Source: Acidobacteriota bacterium
GTDB taxonomy: Bacteria > Acidobacteriota > Terriglobia > Terriglobales > Acidobacteriaceae
Direction: 5' to 3'
Length of the DNA: 15,866 nt
Assembly (NCBI GenBank): GCA_021802085.1
Contig: JAKAAZ010000070.1
Coordinates: 1-15,866, forward strand
The notes under the pieces were generated by a model. That model was not told the origin of the DNA, did not search any database, and saw only the letters and a list, made by a program, of their open reading frames with translations. Position numbers and translations under genes: made by a program. Of the stretch, positions 1-6,792 are shown piece after piece (the stretch's first letter is position 1; the number at the start of each line of letters is the position of its first letter).

Positions 1-75
1 CATGTGTCCCCGAGCGGCTGATTCATTGGGGAACCGCTTGAAAAAGGCGTAAGCACTGATCGTCGATCTGCTCAT
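1..75 (-). CDS. IS1595-like transposase, N-terminal fragment cut by window edge
   Basis: Reading leftward from an ATG at 75, 25 codons are open to the window edge and give a peptide containing SAYAFFKRFPNESAARGH. In IS1595-family transposases the N-terminus typically has an aromatic/FFKRFP(D/N)E...A...(H/Y)L segment just before a CxxC zinc ribbon (Zn_Tnp_IS1595). The match is in the right place relative to the start codon, but the zinc ribbon and the catalytic core lie outside the window. No good ribosome binding site is visible upstream. The assignment rests on about 20 residues, so the family is likely but not proven. The reading frame points away from the M56 gene remnant on its right. Confidence 0.55.
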   Translation of the reverse strand, partial: MSRSTISAYAFFKRFPNESAARGHM

Positions 76-113
76 GTGCTCATTCTAGATAGGTTAGCTC
101 AGGGAGTAAAGTG

Positions 114-119
114 TATAAT
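114..119 (+). promoter_or_regulatory. Consensus -10 box (TATAAT) at the IS/M56 junction
   Basis: A perfect TATAAT lies at 114-119, at the presumed edge of the insertion sequence and pointing toward the M56 remnant and htrA. The best spaced -35 candidate is TAGGTT at 90-95, an 18-bp spacer but a poor match to TTGACA. Outward promoters at IS ends are well known. Whether this one works is inference. Confidence 0.3.
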
Positions 120-955
120 TCCCATTTATTTCACCGCGCATACTTATCCCGACCGCTCTTCTTGAGAAACTATCACGCTCGCAGCTGGAGCAAATTGTCC
201 TGCATGAAATAGAACACCTGCGGCGTGGAGATGACTGGATCAACCTGCTGCAGAAGTTGAGTCTCGTGCTGTTTCCGTTGAATCCAGTGCTGCGGTGGAT
301 CGAGCGCCGTCTCTGCATCGAGCGCGAGCTTGCGTGCGACGAGAGTGTGCTTCGTTTCACTCAGGCCCCGAAAGCATATGCAACCTGCCTTACGAATCTG
401 GCGGAACATTCCATGCAGCAAAGAAAAACGTCCCTTGTACTCCGCGCATGGGAGCGGCAGTCTGAGTTAGCGAGCCGTGTGCATCGCATACTACGACGAC
501 CCAATGTCGCGATGGCACGAGTCCCCGCAAATATTATGGCGAGTTTCCTGGTCCTGGCAGTCCTTGGCGGTGCGGCTGCCCTGTCGCACTGCCCACGATT
601 TGTCAGCTTCGTGCCTTCCTCTATTTCCGTGAACGCTGCGGCCGCACCGCAGGCCGGACCTCCCTCACCGTTTCAGGATGCAGTGTTTCATCCCGGCAGC
701 GCTCATCCGACTCTAGTGAATGTGGAGGTACAGAAAAGACGCCCTGCTCAACGAGCAGCGAGCAAGCTGCAACGACGACCGAAAGAAAAACGCCGAGATC
801 GCCGCCCCGCAGTCCTGTCATCCTGGTTTCTGGTGACGGACTGGAATGGATATTCAGTTCCCGCACACGTGAGCTTCGCAGTCGTCGAAACTCTTCGCCC
901 TTCCGCCGATTCAGCCGAGCGGCCCGCCGTCGGCTGGGTAGTTTTTCAACTTTAA
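119..955 (+). pseudogene. BlaR1/MecR1-type M56 peptidase, 5'-truncated
   Basis: One frame is open from 119 to the TAA at 953-955 (278 codons), with recognisable M56 sequence from about ILIPTALLEKL (140) onward. The HExxH zinc motif is present as HEIEH at 203-217, followed by LRRGDDWINLLQK and, at about residues 68-76, IERELACDE, which supplies the family's third zinc-ligand region. A hydrophobic helix (about residues 137-155) precedes a basic, proline-rich, probably periplasmic tail ending in GWVVFQL, an ending typical of acidobacterial M56 proteins. In the family this peptidase follows several N-terminal transmembrane helices and works in signal-induced cleavage of a BlaI-type repressor. Those helices are missing, because stops close the frame at 116-118 and IS sequence lies beyond. 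The first available start in frame is a TTG at 257, which is downstream of HExxH. No BlaI gene is visible. The product is probably inactive unless it starts at a cryptic site. Confidence 0.75.
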
Positions 956-986
956 CCGTGTCAACAGTGATGGAGAGAGGATTTCT

Positions 987-2513
987 ATGTCCGATACAAC
1001 TAATCAATTAGTTTTTAGAAGAAAAGAGATCGCAGCCACCGCCGCACTTGTGCTTGCGGTTCTACTGGGAGCGATTTTGCCCGCCCAACACCGCGTTCGC
1101 GCCGCCGGAGTCGCAGCCACTCCGCTGGATGATCGCAGCGTTGCCGCATTGACCTCCCTGGACCAGGCCATGGAATCGGTCGCGGCTCGAGTCACGCCTT
1201 CGGTCGTGAATATTGCCGTTACGTCGAAGGGGTCGCCCGAGCAGGCTGTCTCGGATGACGACCGGCAGGGAATGCCGCCTGGCCTGGAACAATTTTTCGG
1301 CCAGTCGCAACCGCAGCGTCCGCAACCCTTGCAGCATGGAGTCGGGAGCGGAGTCATCATATCTCCGGACGGGTACATCGTCACTAACAATCATGTCGTC
1401 GACGGCGCGGTTCAGGTTCAGGTCACGCTACACGACCGGCGCACCATGAATGCAAGGGTCGTAGGAGTGGACAAACTCACCGATCTCGCTGTGCTGAAGA
1501 TCAACGCAACCGATCTGCCCAGCATTGCATGGGGCGACTCTACAAAACTGCAGCCCGGCGAGACGGTCCTCGCTTTCGGAAGTCCCTTTGGGTATTTCCG
1601 GTTCTCGGTGACCCGTGGCATCGTGAGCGCTTTGGACCGACCGAACCCCTATTCGAATGATCCGCGAAAGCCTGGCGATTTCATTCAGACGGACGCAGCG
1701 ATCAATCCAGGCAACTCGGGTGGTCCGCTGGTAAACGCACGCGGTGAACTCGTCGGCATCGACACATTCATCGTTTCCGAAAGCGGATCCTTCGCAGGTG
1801 CCGGATTTGCGATTCCTTCGCAAATCGTTCACTCGGTCGCAGGGCAATTGATGAAGTCGGGCTCCGTGCAACACGGCTATCTGGGCATGAGCATGAATGA
1901 CGTCACACCGGACAACGCCCGCTTTTTCAATCTGCATGACGCGTCCGGCGCTATCGTCTCCGCAGTGGTGCCGAATTCTCCTGCGAGCCGCGCGGGTCTG
2001 CGAAGGGGCGATGTGATTCGCCAGCTCAACGGAGAAAACATTGTGGATGGAAGCGCACTCCAGGTTGCCGTGAGCGAAGAAACTCCCGGAACGAATATCA
2101 TCCTGGGCATCCTGCGGAATGGCAACCCGCAGACGTTGGACCTGACCGTCGGGGAATATCACGCGAACGCGCAAGAGGCGAGTGATAGCGACGAAGCTGC
2201 ATCGCATGGCGCAAAGATCGGCGTTGGCGTGATCGACCTTAGTCCCGACGTGCGGCAACAGCTTCAAGTGCCGGACCAGGTCCAGGGGATCGCCGTGCAA
2301 AGCGTCCGTCCCGGCAGTCCCGCGGAAGACGCTGGTCTCGCGCCTGGCGACGTGATTCTAGAAGTCAATCGCAAGGCGGTGACCTCTGCCGAACAATTCG
2401 TCGGTGCAGTCCATGCGAATCCGCCGGGAAATGACATGCTTTTACTCGTGTGGTCGCAGGGCAATACGAGTTATCGCACCATCCAGCCTGACTCCCCTAA
2501 CCAGAATGGCTAG
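987..2513 (+). CDS. htrA: HtrA/DegP-type periplasmic serine protease with two PDZ domains
   Basis: The 508-residue protein is the length expected for DegP/DegQ-like proteases. An N-terminal membrane anchor or signal segment spans about residues 16-32 (AATAALVLAVLLGAILPA). The trypsin-like domain carries the full triad: His136 in TNNHVVDG, Asp166 in DLAVLKI and Ser244 in GNSGGPL. PDZ1 covers about 297-390 and PDZ2 about 408-495, each with a carboxylate-binding loop region (GYLG and GVGV). A Gln/Pro-rich loop at about 95-117 resembles the LA loop of DegP. Such proteases degrade or refold misfolded envelope proteins. The ATG at 987 is preceded by GGAGAGAGG (972-980) with a 6-nt gap, which fixes the start. 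The gene begins 31 bp after the truncated M56 gene, so the two may share a transcript. It appears intact, unlike its neighbours. Confidence 0.95.
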   Translation: MSDTTNQLVFRRKEIAATAALVLAVLLGAILPAQHRVRAAGVAATPLDDRSVAALTSLDQAMESVAARVTPSVVNIAVTSKGSPEQAVSDDDRQGMPPGLEQFFGQSQPQRPQPLQHGVGSGVIISPDGYIVTNNHVVDGAVQVQVTLHDRRTMNARVVGVDKLTDLAVLKINATDLPSIAWGDSTKLQPGETVLAFGSPFGYFRFSVTRGIVSALDRPNPYSNDPRKPGDFIQTDAAINPGNSGGPLVNARGELVGIDTFIVSESGSFAGAGFAIPSQIVHSVAGQLMKSGSVQHGYLGMSMNDVTPDNARFFNLHDASGAIVSAVVPNSPASRAGLRRGDVIRQLNGENIVDGSALQVAVSEETPGTNIILGILRNGNPQTLDLTVGEYHANAQEASDSDEAASHGAKIGVGVIDLSPDVRQQLQVPDQVQGIAVQSVRPGSPAEDAGLAPGDVILEVNRKAVTSAEQFVGAVHANPPGNDMLLLVWSQGNTSYRTIQPDSPNQNG

Positions 2514-2539
2514 AAGCTGTCTCCGGTCGAAACAAGCTG

Positions 2540-2597
2540 CACCCATTCACCCCGGGCAGGTGTTCCGACCAGAACGCCCGCACAGAGTGGATGGGTG
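2540..2597. repeat. Imperfect nested inverted repeat after htrA
   Basis: CACCCATTCAC at 2540-2550 pairs with GTGGATGGGTG at 2587-2597 with one G-T type mismatch. Inside it, CGGGC (2553-2557) can pair with GCCCG (2576-2580) and GTTC (2562-2565) with GAAC (2572-2575). It begins 27 bp after the htrA stop. No T-run follows, so it is not a standard intrinsic terminator. It could stabilise the 3' end of the mRNA or mark a rearrangement edge. Confidence 0.3.
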
Positions 2598-2880
2598 CCG
2601 GACTGTGTCCTCAACAGTTTGAAAATTGGGGTTGTCCGCGAAGAGTGCAACCCATGGGTTGGATGTCGGACCGCCAACAAACACGTAGTTCCCTTGCGCC
2701 AGGTCCCATCGGTTCAGATCGCGTGCCGGACACAACGCAATCTGGTCGCTTTGCGATCCCGCGAGCTTCGTCAGGGTCGAGGCCACCACAAGATCTGCGA
2801 AAGATGTTAGCTGCGATTCTGAGATATATTTCACCAGTAGGGAGACGTTCTCGTCCATTCGCGGAGGGGTCATGCTCGCC
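2547..2880 (-). pseudogene. C-terminal remnant of a conserved (acidobacterial-type) protein
   Basis: On the minus strand, 2867 down to about 2619 reads DENVSLLVKYISESQLTSFA, then LVVASTLTKL, CPARDLNRWDLAQGNYVFVG and NPWVALFADNPNFQ. From memory this resembles the C-terminal domain of a family common in Acidobacteriota, sometimes joined to winged-helix DNA-binding domains, with a pattern of TSxADLxxAxxL, ARxLNxRDxxxGNxxxLG and NPWVxLFxxxLNF. No search was run. The open frame spans 2547-3002, but its upper part (above about 2880) is occupied on the other strand by the TonB receptor remnant. Start, N-terminal domain and a convincing end are all missing, so this is best read as a gene fragment. 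The function of the domain is not known to me. Confidence 0.45.
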
Positions 2881-2889
2881 AGAAAACCT

Positions 2890-3228
2890 GGCTGCAGATA
2901 TCTTTCGTCTGGCCGGTCGAGGTTGCAGATGATCGACGAGTATTTCAATACCTCCGCCTTTACTCTGAATGCCCTGGGAACGTTCGGGGACTCCCCTCGC
3001 AACCCGATCCGGAACCCTGTTTATTTCGATGTGGACGCCGGCCTGCAACGGATGTTTCCAATCGGAGAAAGGTTTCGGCTCGAATTCCGGGTGGAAGAGT
3101 TCAATGCAACCAATCATGTGAATTTCAACCAACCGGGAAACAACGTCAGTGCCGCCAGCACTTTCGGTAAAATCACAAGCGCTGGCGATCCTCGAATATT
3201 GCAGTTGGTCGGTCGCCTGGAGTTCTAG
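2890..3228 (+). pseudogene. C-terminal remnant of an Oar-like TonB-dependent receptor
   Basis: From about 2899 the plus strand encodes YLSSGRSRLQMIDEYFNTSAF, then GTFGDSPRNPIRNPVYFDVD, AGLQRMFPIGERFRLEFRVE, FNATNHVNFNQPG, TFGKITSAGDPRILQ and finally GRLEF. This is the last ~110 residues of the carboxypeptidase-regulatory/TonB-dependent receptor family greatly expanded in Acidobacteriota. The terminal beta strands and the C-terminal aromatic residue needed for outer-membrane insertion are present. The plug domain, the N-terminal Cna-B-type domain and most of the barrel (normally around 1000 residues) are absent. Upstream sequence switches to an unrelated fragment on the opposite strand, so this is a truncated gene. 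Its TAG (3226-3228) abuts the ATG of the next gene. Confidence 0.75.
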
Positions 3229-4101
3229 ATGCGCCGCTTATTCTTAGCCTTGTCTTTATTCGCGATGCTGCTGCCAACCGCGGCCGAGTCCGGAAAGCCG
3301 TGGTTTTTCGCTGTACTCGCCGATCCACAATTCGGCATGTACGCAAAAGACAAGAACTTCGCACAGGAAACAGCCAACTTCGAATTCGCAATAGCGAACC
3401 TCAACCGGCTGCATCCCCGTTTTGTGGTGATTTGCGGCGACCTGGTGAATTGAACCGGAGACGCCAGCGAAATTGCGGAATATAAACGCGTGCTGCAAAA
3501 GCTGGATCCATCGATTCCGGTCTACAACGTAGCCGGGAATCACGATGTGGGAAATGTTCCGACACCTGAAACCGTCGCGGCATTCCATACTGCAATCGGC
3601 CGAGACTATTACGCCTTCTCGCAGGGCGACATCTTCGGCATCATGCTCGATTCCAATCTCATCCGCGCACCTCAGGGTGATCCGGACGCGGCGAGACAAC
3701 AGGAAGTATGGCTGGAGAAGACGCTGGCAAGCGCCAAGTCAAATTCTAACCAGCAGGTCGTTATCTTTCAGCACATTCCTTACTTTATTCAGGATCCCAA
3801 CGAAGCCGAAGGTTACTTCAATATCCCACAGCCTGCTCGCCGAAAGTACCTCGACGTACTGGAGCAGGCAGGCGTTACCTACGTCTTCGCGGGTCATTAC
3901 CATAGGAATGCCATGGGCGTAGATGGACCGCTTACAGAAGTTGTGACAGGCGCGGTTGGCATGCCCCTGGGTGGATCGCTTTCAGGCTTTCGAATCGTAA
4001 CTGTAGAAGGCCGGAAACTCAACTCCATCTGGTATTGCTTCGGAGGAATACCGAATCAGGTGGACCCGCGGAAGCCATCATCCACTCCTTGCCCACAATA
4101 A
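3229..4101 (+). pseudogene. CPPED1-like calcineurin-family metallophosphatase with in-frame TGA
   Basis: The frame starts with ATG directly after the TonB-receptor stop and runs 290 codons to the TAA at 4099-4101, interrupted only by TGA at 3451-3453 (codon 75). Both sides stay in the same frame. A signal peptide covers about residues 1-20 (MRRLFLALSLFAMLLPTAAE). Metallophosphoesterase motifs are ordered as expected: ADPQFG (Asp32), CGDLVN (Asp71), AGNHDVGN (Asn104, His105), FQHIPYF (His182) and GHYHRNAMG (His223, His225). The DPQFG form, GNHD(I/V)GN.PT.ETV and GHYHRNA closely match the CPPED1/CSTP1 subgroup, with the first DxH changed to DxQ. The TGA falls right after the second metal motif, where a sense codon such as CGA or TGC would be expected. 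The simplest reading is a recent nonsense mutation or a sequence error. Otherwise the gene is complete, so readthrough cannot be excluded. Confidence 0.8.
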
Positions 4102-4165
4102 CGTAATCGATGGCGACAAGGAGTTTCGCGAGTTCGCGATTCGGTACCGGTCGCAGTATCGTGCG

Positions 4166-5221
4166 CTAGATTGCGGCGGCGATGGCTTCTCCCACCTCGC
4201 GCGTGCTCGCCTTACCGCCCAGGTCAGGAGTGCGCGGACCTTTGGTTTCCAGGATCGACGAAAATGCTTGTTCGACGACCCGGGCCGCCTCGGGTTCATG
4301 CAGATGGTCCAGCATCATTGCACCGGACCAGATCTGGGCGATTGGATTGGCAATTCCTTTTCCCGCAATGTCCGGAGCCGAGCCGTGGACTGGTTCAAAC
4401 ATCGAAGGAAACTCGCGCTCCGGATTCAGGTTCGCGGAGGGAGCAATTCCGATGGAACCCACGACGGCAGCGCCTAGATCCGAGAGAATATCTCCGAAGA
4501 GATTGGACCCCACCACCACGTCGAACCACTCAGGATGGCTGACAAAGTGGGCCGCCAGAATGTCGATGTGATACTGGTCCGTTTTGCAGTCGGGAAATTG
4601 CTGCCGCATGGCCGCGAAGCGTTCATCCCAAAACGGCATGGTAAACACAATGCCATTCGACTTGGTTGCAGACGTCACATGCCGATGTCTCATCTGCGCC
4701 AACTCGAATGCGTAGCGCATGACACGGTCACAGCCACGCCGGGTAAAAATATTCTCCTGAATCGCCAGTTCAGCATCCGTATCGCGGTACATTCTGCCGC
4801 CCACTTCGGAGTATTCTCCCTCGTTATTTTCGCGGACAATGCAGAAGTCAATTCCGCCTGCACGATGGTTCTTCAGCGGGCTTTCAATACCTTCCAATAA
4901 ACGAACGGGCCGTAGGTTGACGTACTGTTGAAATGCTCTGCGGATCGGAATCAGCAAGCCCCACAGCGAAATGTGGTCCGGCACTCCGGGGTAGCCCACG
5001 GCGCCCAGATAAATGGAATCAAAGGCACGCAATTGATCGAGGCCATCCGCCGGCATCATGCGACCCGTTCGGGTGTATGTCTCGCAGCCCCAATCAAAGT
5101 GCGTCCAGGAGAAATCGAGATCAAATTTCCGCCCCACAGCTTCCAGTACTCGCAGCCCCTCGGGAACGACTTCCCGACCGATACCATCTCCTTCAATCAC
5201 TGCAATTCTGAATTTTTTCAA
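4166..5221 (-). CDS. Tartrate/D-malate dehydrogenase (isopropylmalate dehydrogenase superfamily)
   Basis: The enzyme would oxidise a 2-hydroxydicarboxylate (tartrate, meso-tartrate or D-malate) with NAD+, often with decarboxylation, in the cytoplasm. The 351-residue form starts at TTG 5221 (MKKFRIAVIEGDGIG), preceded by AGGCGGGGAG. An alternative ATG at 5284 adds 21 residues unlike the family and has no spaced ribosome binding site. Visible features are the GDGIG nucleotide loop, NLRPVR (about 102-107), VRENNEGEYS (about 129-138), Lys187 in TSATKSNG, Asp220 in YHIDIL, the metal residues Asp244 and Asp248 in NLFGDILSDLG, and FEPVHGSAPDIAGKGIANPI. The PDHISLWG and GGRMYRDTDAE segments and the NLRPVR form fit tartrate/D-malate dehydrogenase (TtuC/DmlA type) better than LeuB. 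It lies 88 bp downstream of dctA on the same strand, which agrees with C4-dicarboxylate use. The exact substrate cannot be read from sequence. Confidence 0.87.
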   Translation of the reverse strand: MKKFRIAVIEGDGIGREVVPEGLRVLEAVGRKFDLDFSWTHFDWGCETYTRTGRMMPADGLDQLRAFDSIYLGAVGYPGVPDHISLWGLLIPIRRAFQQYVNLRPVRLLEGIESPLKNHRAGGIDFCIVRENNEGEYSEVGGRMYRDTDAELAIQENIFTRRGCDRVMRYAFELAQMRHRHVTSATKSNGIVFTMPFWDERFAAMRQQFPDCKTDQYHIDILAAHFVSHPEWFDVVVGSNLFGDILSDLGAAVVGSIGIAPSANLNPEREFPSMFEPVHGSAPDIAGKGIANPIAQIWSGAMMLDHLHEPEAARVVEQAFSSILETKGPRTPDLGGKASTREVGEAIAAAI

Positions 5222-5309
5222 GACTCCCCGCCTATCGTTTGAAATAACTTGTCGGATCGAACGTAGTGCATGACGTCGTGGCATCCTCGTTCATGTAGCG
5301 GCCTTCCAG

Positions 5310-6614
5310 CTAGGGAACAGAAGGTCCCAATGCCAGGTTCTTTCGCAGTTTGCCCACGTCAAGTTCCTTCTCCCATCGGGTCACCACAATGGTGGCTACC
5401 CCATTCCCAATCATATTCACCACAGCGCGCAGCATACTCATAAAGCGATCAATTCCCAGAATCAAAGCCATGCCAGCAACTGGGATCGTCGGCACAACCA
5501 TCAAGGTCCCCACCAACGCAATGAACGCTGCGCCCTGCACCCCGCTTGCTCCTTTGGAGGTAAGAACAGCGACCGCGAATATCGTCAACTCCTGGACAAG
5601 TGAGAGGCGCGTATTGGTAGCCTGCGCAACAAACAATGCGGCCAGGGTCATGTAGAGACTGGTGCCGTCGGTATTGAAGGTATAGCCAGTAGGCACCACC
5701 AGCCCGACAAGAGACTTGGGACAACCAAGCTCCTCCATCTTCTCCATCAGCGTCGGTAACGCTGTTTCAGACGAACTGGTAGCCAGGACAAGCAGAATTT
5801 CTTCCTTGATGTAAGAGAGGAAGCTCGTGATCTTAAAGCCGGATGCGCGAGCGACCCCTCCCAGGACGGCCAGCACAAAAAAGATGCAAGTCGCGTAGAA
5901 GGTAACAACCAGCTTGGCCAAAGGTTCCAGCGAGCCGATGCCGTACTGGCCGATGGTAAAGGCCATCGCGCCAAATGCGCCAATCGGTGAAAATCGCATA
6001 ATGATATTCACTACATTGAATACCACCGTGGTAAGAGCCTCCATGAAATCGATGACGGGCTGGCCACGGGATCCGGCCATCGTCAGCGCAAACCCAAACA
6101 GGATCGCAATCAGAAGGACTTGAAGGATGTTTCCCCTGGCAAAGGCATCCACGACGGTATGCGGAATAATGTTCATCAGGAAGTCGCCCGTACTTTGACC
6201 CTTCGCCTGATTCGCATAGGCGGATACGGCGTGACTGTCCAGGCTCGCTGGGTTGACGTTGAATCCCTTGCCAGGACGCACCGTGTTCCCCACAATCAAG
6301 CCAATCAGTAACGCTAACGTGGAGACAACCTCAAAGTAGATGAGGGCCTTCCCGCCAACCCGCGCCACTTTCTTCAGGTCCCGCATTCCAGCGATGCCAT
6401 ACACGACCGTACAAAAAATCACGATGGTGATGATCATCGTAATCAGCCGGATGAATGCGTCGCCCAGAGGCTTCATCGCAACGCCTGTCCTGGGGCTCAC
6501 AAATCCCACGACGATCGCAAGAATAATCCCCAACAGCACCTGAAACCAAAGGCTTCTGAAGAGCGGAGTCTTGTGTCGTTTCGCCGGGGCTGGGATGGTG
6601 GATTGCCCGTTCAC
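5310..6614 (-). CDS. dctA: DctA-type C4-dicarboxylate:cation symporter
   Basis: This inner-membrane carrier of the DAACS (dicarboxylate/amino acid:cation symporter) family should import succinate, fumarate, malate or related acids with H+ or Na+. Features counted from the chosen start are PLFRSLWFQVLLGI (about 17-30), GNILQVLL.AILFGFAL (161-176), RFSPIGAFGAMAFTIG (207-222), the hairpin-1 serine motif SSSETALP (280-287), the substrate/cation motif NTDGTSLY (314-321), hairpin-2 SKGASGVQGAAF (353-364), and NMIGNGVATIVVTRWEKELD (400-419). The match to E. coli DctA is strong throughout. The GTG at 6614 is preferred because AGGAG (6628-6624) lies 9 nt upstream and gives 434 residues, close to the usual ~428. 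An in-frame ATG at 6776 would add 54 uncharacteristic residues. One oddity is that residues 61-66 read IITIVI where the family normally has IIAPVI, losing a conserved proline. It heads a probable operon with the dehydrogenase gene. Confidence 0.93.
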   Translation of the reverse strand: MNGQSTIPAPAKRHKTPLFRSLWFQVLLGIILAIVVGFVSPRTGVAMKPLGDAFIRLITMIITIVIFCTVVYGIAGMRDLKKVARVGGKALIYFEVVSTLALLIGLIVGNTVRPGKGFNVNPASLDSHAVSAYANQAKGQSTGDFLMNIIPHTVVDAFARGNILQVLLIAILFGFALTMAGSRGQPVIDFMEALTTVVFNVVNIIMRFSPIGAFGAMAFTIGQYGIGSLEPLAKLVVTFYATCIFFVLAVLGGVARASGFKITSFLSYIKEEILLVLATSSSETALPTLMEKMEELGCPKSLVGLVVPTGYTFNTDGTSLYMTLAALFVAQATNTRLSLVQELTIFAVAVLTSKGASGVQGAAFIALVGTLMVVPTIPVAGMALILGIDRFMSMLRAVVNMIGNGVATIVVTRWEKELDVGKLRKNLALGPSVP

Positions 6615-6623
6615 CGATGGAGG

Positions 6624-6628
6624 CTCCT
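6624..6628 (-). promoter_or_regulatory. Ribosome binding site AGGAG deciding the dctA start
   Basis: CTCCT on the plus strand reads AGGAG on the minus strand, 9 nt upstream of the GTG at 6614. The upstream ATG candidates at 6776 and 6698 have weaker or no such signals, and the protein from 6614 has the normal family length. Confidence 0.6.
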
Positions 6629-6775
6629 GACTGATGTCTGCTGGATCAAACCGATCTATGAGTGCGCCTTGGACGTAACTCCGTGCGGGCCCTGTCATCA
6701 AGCTCGCCCTGCTTGGACCATGCAGTTGGATCCTATGCCAATGTACCAGTGCCGCCCAAGGATCCATTCTCGCCA

Positions 6776-6792
6776 CTAGGATTACTTCCTAG
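6776..6792. repeat. Interrupted palindrome CTAGGA-N5-TCCTAG upstream of dctA
   Basis: Two perfect 6-bp arms, CTAGGA (6776-6781) and TCCTAG (6787-6792), flank TTACT. The site is about 160 bp upstream of the dctA start and just upstream of the weak promoter candidate. The size and spacing would suit a dimeric regulator. No known consensus was recognised. Confidence 0.3.

Larger units (their letters stand above)
1..120 (-). mobile_element. End of an insertion sequence (IS1595-like), most of it outside the window
   Basis: The transposase start (75) together with about 45 bp of noncoding DNA forms the terminal segment of an element extending left of the window. The right boundary is inferred: the neighbouring M56 gene becomes recognisable only from about 131, and stop codons close its frame at 116-118. 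The exact inverted repeat and target duplication cannot be defined without the other end of the element. Confidence 0.45.

Noticed and set aside
2540..2597. Intrinsic terminator after htrA
   Set aside because: The inverted repeat has a long, bulged loop and no T-run follows it, so it is listed only as a repeat.
3451..3500. Selenocysteine insertion at the phosphatase TGA
   Set aside because: No clear SECIS-like hairpin follows the TGA, and the residue is not a metal ligand or a redox position in the family.
4125..4139. TTCGCGA direct repeats between convergent genes
   Set aside because: Two 7-bp copies one base apart can form only a tiny hairpin, with no T-run, so they do not make a convincing bidirectional terminator.
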